From NCBI GenBank assembly GCA_054601695.1, contig BAAHQB010000339.1, forward strand, positions 1 to 64,000: 64,000 nucleotides of DNA. Reading direction: 5' to 3'. The notes below the pieces were generated by a model, which worked only from the letters and a program-made list of their open reading frames with translations, was not told the origin of the DNA and did no database searches. Positions 54,960-64,000 of this stretch are shown piece by piece. The position numbers were made by a program, and so were the translations under genes. Source of the stretch: Amorphochlora amoebiformis (Eukaryota; Cercozoa; Chlorarachniophyceae). Each line of letters begins with the position of its first letter. Positions within the stretch are counted from its first letter, which is position 1.

Positions 54960-56001
54960 AAGACTCATCAAAAAAGTCAAATAACAGCATCCCCAGTCAA
55001 AGCAAGGCTCCTCCTCCTGCCGCTGCCGCTAAAATATATCCCCGGGAGAAAAAAAAAAAAAGAAATAAAGATTAGCTCTAACATCATGCACATATTTTCA
55101 CGGCCTCTTATGGGTCACATATCCCCATATAAACGTTTACACGGCCACTCTACTTGCTCTCATGACAAACAACACATATACGCACGTGAATGGCCGGCCA
55201 GAGTACATGCCCTCCCCGCCAATGTACATGTTCACTGGGCTCTCATACGGCCTGCAGGCACCCACTTGCGTATTGACTACCCCAAAGGATATGTTCTCAC
55301 ATCGTGTACGCCTCCATGTATATATCTACTCAGTGGAATGTATGCCCAACGGACAACTCCGTGTGCATATTCATACAGCTTGCCTGGCACGCAATATCAG
55401 TATGAATTCTCTGGTGGTGCAAGCCCACGTACGTTGTCACACGGATAATACACTTGATCGCACGAGTTTTAAGTTCCCATGTACACATTTACACGGTGTG
55501 CAAGTTCTCCGACCCCCCCCAATGTGCCCATTCTGGCCTCGATCCTAATTCATTCCCCATTGCACAACAAAGAGCCTATAAAAAGCATTTTCCACCTTAC
55601 CCCGCCTTCTATCAGAGAAAATTTGAAAAATAGACATACTCCTACCAAATTCGGGCCCCGCATCAATTTTGTCTTGGAGTCTTGAGCCTCCATCGCTATT
55701 TTCCGCCAACAGAAACCATAAAAAACGGGAAAAACTTAAATTTTCCGGTTAACTATAAAAGAAAGGGATAGAAAGAGGGTTAATTTCGGGGATTGAAGTG
55801 TGTATTGGGTGCATTCTGGGAGATACCGCGATAATCCACGGCCATCGTCAGGTTGTCGAGAATTTGGCGCGAAAAGTAGAAAAAGCTTAGAAGAAATTCG
55901 GCTTCGAAAGCTGTGTGATACCCGTCACTGACCGTGACTGATTCAAAACTATTTAATTAATCGGCTAATTTAACAAAGCGCTCGCCAGCGTCGCAGTGCT
56001 C
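54960..56001. other. Gap between genes G and H
   Basis: 55085-55510 is a degenerate minisatellite of CATGTACA-TTTACACGG-type units, open in one frame by chance. 55560-56001 is unique AT-rich sequence. A minus-strand piece near 54955-55035 (acceptor TTTTAG, basic then Cys-rich reading) could be a 5' exon of gene G but is not joined. Promoters of both genes should lie here. Confidence 0.45.
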
Positions 56002-56666
56002 ATGCCACGCGAAGATCCTAAGCCAACACGGGCTGGTGGTACCTGTAGAAAGTCTGAAAGACATACAGGAAAACGGGCCAAACAGCAGGCATGACTCCAG
56101 GTGCGCTGAAAGTTTTGGCAAAGCAATCTGACAGGAGACGCCGCACTGGATGACATGCAACAATCGACGCCAAAAAAAACCAAATCCGAATTGGTGGATT
56201 ACCTTGTGGCCAACTGCGAAAGAACATCTGAACCCACAAGATCAATGAGCTCCGAGGAGAAAAAGACCTTTGTTCCGGTGCACTTGGAATACAAAGCTGG
56301 GGTTGGGGGGAAGATGATCCCCCGCATGCTATCATCTTTCCCCCATTTGCATGTGGAATCGGATGTGGATCTGGAGATTCTGGACCTGGATCTGGAGTTT
56401 CCGGACCTATCTGGCGGTGCAAAAGAACAAATCACGCCGCCTGGGCCTAATGAGCACAAGCACATCGTCGCTGAAATCAAGGAGCAGCCAAGCATGAGCG
56501 TGAAGAAGAAGAAAAGGTCTTGAACATGCTACAGTCGTCGAAGGATCAGATGGGAAAAGAGCAAAGTGCGACAGTTGCAGTGAAGAAATCACAGTTGCTA
56601 CAAACGTGATTGCTTCTCACGAAAACAGAAAACAAGATATTAAACGGAAAGGTATGTCTATAATGT

Positions 56667-56726
<60 letters not shown>

Positions 56727-56755
56727 ATGTATATATATACATTTGTAGACTCCTG

Positions 56756-56799
<44 letters not shown>

Positions 56800-56946
56800 T
56801 ATATATAACATTACATGTACATATGTGGCCCTCATATTGTTGAACAAGCTTTCTAAAATACCTAGGTTTTTGAACAAGATCAAAAAGGAGAAAGGGGCAG
56901 TAAGATTGAGCAAAAACTAAAACAAGCCCAGCTATGGATCTTGTGA
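56002..56946 (+). CDS. Gene H: unrecognised small protein
   Basis: ATG 56002 (MPREDPKPTRAG) to a GTACCT donor after 56038, then an exon from 56135 (acceptor CTGACAG), open through DDMQQSTPKKTKSELVDYLV to a TGA at 56523. An inner ATG at 56155 could also be the start. Past the TGA another frame reads KRAKCDSCSEE and IASHENRKQDIKRK and ends at GGAAAG/GTATGTC (56651). A last exon 56879-56946 (KIEQKLKQAQLWIL, TGA) joins it in phase. The junction between the two halves needs an internal splice; one possible donor after FPDLSGG near 56418 pairs with the acceptor GGATCAG. Otherwise the first half is a stand-alone 122-residue frame. The C-x2-C ... H pattern hints at a zinc site. No family recognised. 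Confidence 0.5.
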
Positions 56947-57584
56947 TGTTACTGTTGCATGAGTGTTGGCGCTGTTGCGTACACTAGGTGTAATGTACGT
57001 GTGAAATATTCACAATGAAATCACCTTAATTTAAAATGCCCCATTAAATGCATAACACTGTAGTCCTAGTCTAGTAGTAGTCATTAGAGGAACCATCAAA
57101 TACTAAACGAAACGAATGCTCTGTATTCACGAAGATAAAATTTGCCACAGTCATTCATATATACACATATATATATATATATATATATACATATCTAGAT
57201 ATATATACTACAGTATACACATAGTATATGATGTATCATTATCCACAAATTAGAACAATGATTGTGTATACAACTATAAAGTAGATATATACCAGGTGTG
57301 AAGTCTCGAAGTAACATTTAAGATGCTTATATGTATCAATTCTATCTCGTTATGTAAACTGAAAATTTGCAGCCCGCTCATACGCAGTGAGTCAAAATTT
57401 AGCTGCAACTGGCTGGGTGTGTATACTTGCGTCGTCAGACATAACACGCGGTACCGGTCACCCTGCTAAGTCATGAGGACTCGCTGTAAGTTTACTAAGT
57501 TAGCGTGTCTAACGGCACGCGGTCACAATCATCCTGCTTCACTTATAAGCAGACGTGTGTATTTGTAAGGCTACTACAGCTTAT
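56947..57584. other. Convergent gap between genes H and I
   Basis: Mostly unique sequence with one short (TA)n; no coding signal. Should hold both 3' ends. Confidence 0.5.
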
Positions 57585-57716
57585 TTATGTACCGGAACCC
57601 CCATACCCGGAACTCCCATAGCCATCGCGATGACTCGGTGAATCCCCGGCCGTGCCGTAACCCTTCGCGACGGGATCAGAGAAAACGGAGCGTCCTGGTG
57701 TAGTTACCATATATAT

Positions 57717-57784
<68 letters not shown>

Positions 57785-59440
57785 AAATATAGTATAATAT
57801 ACATATACACACACATATATATAATATATATAGCCTGTATACGCTTCAAATACCAGAGTTCAGCAGAAGGCTGGACATGGAAGAATTTTCCGTAAAGGAA
57901 CGAGAATGATGCTCATTTCGCTCTGTGAAAACATCATGTCCCCCGCCCATCCCTCCAGGTCGAACGTTCTTGTAGTCCCGCTCAAAACCGCTCCAAATTT
58001 GCCCTGTTGGATGCACGTATCTATCTAAACGTTCTAGTGGAGGATTTTGGAGGTGATGATGGGGTATGACTGGGAAGGAAGTGGGGGGAGGTGGAGCTGT
58101 AGAATTGACGTTGGTATATCCAATTGGAGCCCGGGAATTGTTGAATACCTAGGGGTGGTTAAGGGTTCAGGTTTGACCAGGTTGGGATTGTCTGGGCGGA
58201 AGATAAGGCCTTCCTTTTGGTGTGATGTTGGTTTACACGATCTAAGCTTTGGATAAGGTTAGGATTGGGGTTAGACGTGCCAGGAAGGATATAGATGTTC
58301 CCTGGGTTGGGTTTAGGTTATCGTCATTAAGGTCGAGTTGTAATATTTCACTCTATACACCATTGAATGAAAAACCAACCCTGAAGCTAACCCTGATATT
58401 ACCTGGTTAATATAGGATTCGCTACTCGTGACGGAAGTTGAATGTTGGGCTTCTTGTCCCGGACTTGCGGGGATGTGGTTCATGTGGTTGGCCCACGGGC
58501 TGACACGTGCTGAATTGCCCATCTGGCCGGCTCCTTGCCTGTTAACGAGGACTCGCGACTGCAAGAGACCTGGGGTAGGTTCAATCTTAATCTCCCGGCG
58601 GCGAAACTGGGCAGGTCCCCCTTCCGCGTCACTCGACGGAAGCCTGGATGGATTTACATTTGGGTGATATATTTGCGACTATCCGGAGGATTTTTTTGTG
58701 ACTATTACTCGGAAGATCTTCGTTTCAACCCTTTTCGGTTGTGTATGCGCTTATGTTGCGCGAGGTTGCTGCTCTGTCGGAAGGAACGGTCGCAGACGTT
58801 GCACTGAAAGAGCATTTTTTTACCCATGTTGCGAAAATCAAACATCCCCCTCCCAAACCTTGTACGGTCGCTCTCCCGTGTGTATTCGCACGTGTTGTTC
58901 GAGGTTCTCTTTCTTTTCAAATCGTTTGTCACAATGACCGCAGACGTAGGGCTTCGGCACTGTGTGCATCTTCACGTAGTGATCCTGCAGCACATCCTGC
59001 CTCGGAAAGTCCATCCAACACTACGCAAACCCACCACAGTACCGGACCAGAAAGATAAACGCAACATATAAGAAACAGTCCGCACGCTTCCGACCTGTTG
59101 GCCGGAATCTCCACTCTCCTTTTTGTTTGTAATTTGCATACCACGGGACATTTTAGTTTTTTTAGCTCCTCCTCGGTTAAGCGCCCACGTATAGAGTGAT
59201 CGAAGCTATTGGCATGCCGCCGGAGCTCCTCCAGGTTCTTGAATCGAGCACGGCAACCTGGGCAGCCGTACGGCTTTTGCTCGATGATGCGTAGTAGGTA
59301 CTGCATTGTCGGCTCGTCCTCGGGGTGCTCACCCTGGCCTATGACACAGAAAACGAAAAGTTGGAATGAAATACCTTTCAGTCGCTAAAAGCTTGTTTTG
59401 AAAAGTAAGGCAATAAAGTACCGTCGTCTCTAGCTTCCAT
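57585..59440 (-). CDS. Gene I: C2H2 zinc-finger protein, 372 residues, 7 exons
   Basis: Complete gene. Exons on the minus strand: 59440-59422, 59338-59142, 59020-58859, 58803-58709, 58643-58403, 58148-57854, 57694-57585; all phases agree from ATG to TAA (1119 nt). Four C2H2 fingers: C32/C35/H48/H54, C70/C73/H86/H91, C99/C102/H115/H119, C127/C130/H143/H147, the last two joined by the classic TGERPY linker. Two introns fall inside or between fingers: the second finger is split after CPV, and a 55-nt intron separates TGERPYK from CNVC. Residues 158-372 are disordered: Gln/Ser/Pro-rich, then PPPPTSFP, and a Gly/Tyr-rich end (GYGSSGYGGSGT). Probably a nucleic-acid-binding regulator. The introns are short (83, 121, 55, 65, 254 and 159 nt); only the last holds a (TA)n array. 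Confidence 0.9.
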
Positions 59441-59520
59441 TAACCCCGCCTCATCCGCGGGTGTGTTGGGGGGGGACGAATCGGGGGTTGCCAAACGCAC
59501 GTGAGAGCAGACTGGAGTAT

Positions 59521-59778
59521 TCACTTTTTAGGTGATTTTCCCATAAGAAACTTTTTCCCGCCGGCGGATATATAAGATGGACGATATTTACTGTCGCCAC
59601 GAAAAGGCTCACTTACTTTCATCAAGGGTGCCCCAGGGAGCCTACTCATGATGTTGGGAACCACGATGGTGTCTTCTTGCATCTTACTTCTGTCCCTCGG
59701 CGTGAGAGCAAAAGGTGAGGCATTTAATTCGAGATTCCTCGTCGAAAAATGGTTTCGGAATAGGTCAGGTCGGGCCAC
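59521..59778 (-). CDS. Gene J: unrecognised 3' coding exon
   Basis: A minus-strand frame of about 85 residues ending in a stop at 59521, only 81 bp upstream of the gene I start. Pieces: VARPDLFRNHFSTRNLELN, DTIVVPNIMSRLPGAPLMK, RPSYISAGGKKFLMGKSPKK. Composition is protein-like and unlike the repeats around it. No ATG opens the frame at its 5' end (the first codon is GTG), so it is probably the last exon of a gene coming from higher coordinates. An internal ATG exists before QEDTIVV. No family recognised. Confidence 0.4.
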   Translation of the reverse strand: MARPDLFRNHFSTRNLELNASPFALTPRDRSKMQEDTIVVPNIMSRLPGAPLMKVSEPFRGDSKYRPSYISAGGKKFLMGKSPKK

Positions 59779-60629
59779 GCGGTCCCGATCTCGTGGATGT
59801 CGAGGTTAGTGTGCCGCGAAGTTATGTTAAGGGTGAGGGGTAAGGATTCTATCATGGAAACCCCGAGGTGGCCCGAGAGGCCTTGGGTAACGTGCGTCAA
59901 GGGGGCCACGAGGGTCGCGGGGCGTTCACGGGGTGTTACAGGGGTCAGGGATCTTCAGGGTGGGCGTCGGTGGATGAGGGCGCCTGCGATCATGACATAG
60001 AGGTCACGGGGGGGTGAGCTCACCCCCAATACTACTAATCTTCACTCAACAGTTTGTTCTTCCTCTCTTCTCTCCTTTGCTTCCTTGCTTCCCTCCCACT
60101 TCCCCACTCTCCCTTCCGCTCATCACTCTTCTCCCGGGGGAGCGGAGGAATACGAAGGGTGCATCGCATGTGGTCAAAGGATAGAGAGGTTTAACGGGGG
60201 GGTTTGGGGCAGATGGGGGCTCTTGTTGAGAGCAGGAAGCCAAGGGGGCTGAAACATTTGATTTTAGGGAACATGTTAAGCGCTGTCGAGAGATTGCATG
60301 GTTGTGTATTCGAACGATTATGAATTTTCTCGTGTTTCTCTTTTCCTCTTCATCGATGTGTTCTTGTCATCCACCACATGTCTATGTTTACCAGCCAGGT
60401 GTAGAATGATGGGTCAGCTTCGAGTGCGACTGAGGTCGAGAATGTTCCGGTCGCGTGCTTCATTCTCTGTGGGGGCAGCCGGGGGGGGGATGGGGGGTGA
60501 TGACAGTGGGGATGGAATTGAGGTCCTGTGATTCAATTGAAAAAAAAAAAGAGGGAGGGATGTTTATGCGCGTGCTGTGTTTGGGGGTGTATCTATACAT
60601 ATATGTACACACACACACACATAAATATA

Positions 60630-60683
<54 letters not shown>

Positions 60684-60788
60684 CATGTAGGTGTAAATCT
60701 ATATTCTTAAGAATAAATTGTTTACATTTTTCTGCACATTTACAAATAATCCACACACACACATACACATATATACACATATACATAT

Positions 60789-60842
<54 letters not shown>

Positions 60843-60931
60843 CACACATATATATATATATATATATATGCATACATATAAATACATATATATACATACA
60901 TACATATAATATATATACACACATATATGTC

Positions 60932-60981
<50 letters not shown>

Positions 60982-60982
60982 C

Positions 60983-61025
<43 letters not shown>

Positions 61026-61055
61026 TATATATAATATATATATATACTTATTTGC

Positions 61056-61104
<49 letters not shown>

Positions 61105-61110
61105 TTGTTC
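59779..61110. other. Unique stretch then (TA)n between genes J and K
   Basis: 59779-60590 is GC-richer unique sequence. Several frames are open but none has ATG, splice sites and protein-like composition together; further gene J exons may lie here. 60600-61105 is (TA)n and (CA)n. Confidence 0.4.
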
Positions 61111-61210
61111 GGAGAGTTAAAGAGAGAGAGAGAGAGAGGTTAGGGTTACGCTTGGGGTTGGGGTTAGGGTTAGGGTTAGGGTTCAGGTTCGGGTTGGGGG
61201 TAAGGTTATA

Positions 61211-61255
<45 letters not shown>

Positions 61256-61314
61256 TTATATGTATTTTCGGAATAGGGTTAGGGTTAGAATGTATATATA
61301 TATATATACATATA

Positions 61315-61374
<60 letters not shown>

Positions 61375-61451
61375 TATTTATACAATTATATATGTATATA
61401 TGGATATATATATATATATATATATATGCACATATATGCGGATATATATAC

Positions 61452-61575
<124 letters not shown>

Positions 61576-61646
61576 TATATACATATATATATATATATTT
61601 ATATATATCGTATATATTTAAGTGTGAAAAAAAAACATCATAATAT

Positions 61647-61692
<46 letters not shown>

Positions 61693-61701
61693 GAATATTA
61701 G

Positions 61702-63975
<2,274 letters not shown>

Positions 63976-64000
63976 GTATATTATATATATATATATATAT

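Noticed and set aside
55086-55548. 120-residue plus-strand frame
   Set aside because: It lies in a degenerate minisatellite, is open in two frames and lacks consistent splice sites.

Overview
This 64 kb window is nuclear DNA of a eukaryote. Its genes are split into many very small exons (about 12-170 nt, typically 40-70 nt) with GT...AG introns, and interstitial TTAGGG-type telomere-like repeats occur throughout. The species is not identifiable from the sequence. TTAGGG occurs in animals, fungi, many stramenopiles, haptophytes and kinetoplastids, so it does not decide the lineage. By eye, more than half of the bases are simple sequence: (TA)n above all, then (TTAGGG)n/(CCCTAA)n, (GA)n/(CT)n, (CA)n and (TAA)n. 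Long open frames made of Y/I, L/S, R/E or P/N repeats are translations of these arrays, not genes.

The real genes are short islands of complex sequence between the arrays. I reconstructed them by joining islands that carry an acceptor AG, a donor GT and an open frame, and requiring codon phases to agree across every junction. Layout: gene A (-, <1292-9741+), a Ski2-like DExH RNA helicase with its 3' end beyond the window; gene B (+, 11884-22249), a 416-residue TPR-like protein in 18 exons; gene C (+, 22914-26444), a single-pass membrane protein, partly resolved; gene D (-, 27228-35590 or further), a protein with a DUF3605-like block; gene F (+, 36621-48351), a complete 378-residue protein with an N-terminal ubiquitin-like region and a METTL21-type methyltransferase domain; gene G (-, 48670-54259+), a thioredoxin-fold protein; gene H (+, 56002-56946), unrecognised; gene I (-, 57585-59440), a complete 372-residue C2H2 zinc-finger protein; gene J (-, ends 59521), unrecognised; gene K (+, 61702 to the window end), unrecognised. 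Neighbouring genes alternate strand, giving divergent pairs (A/B, D/F, G/H) and convergent pairs (C/D, F/G, H/I). No shared pathway links them.

The striking observation is how the introns are built. Introns are essentially simple-sequence arrays, and the splice sites are often the first and last bases of the array: GTATAT...TATAG for (TA)n, GTTAGG...CTAG or TTAG for telomere-like arrays. Beside many exons the exon edge itself (10-45 nt including its splice site) has been copied again and again into the adjacent intron. Copies of an exon's 3' edge always lie downstream and copies of its 5' edge always lie upstream, each followed or preceded by more repeat. About twenty exon edges in seven genes show this. 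The stretch from about 55 to 60.5 kb is a relative desert of simple sequence, and there gene I has ordinary short introns (55-254 nt).
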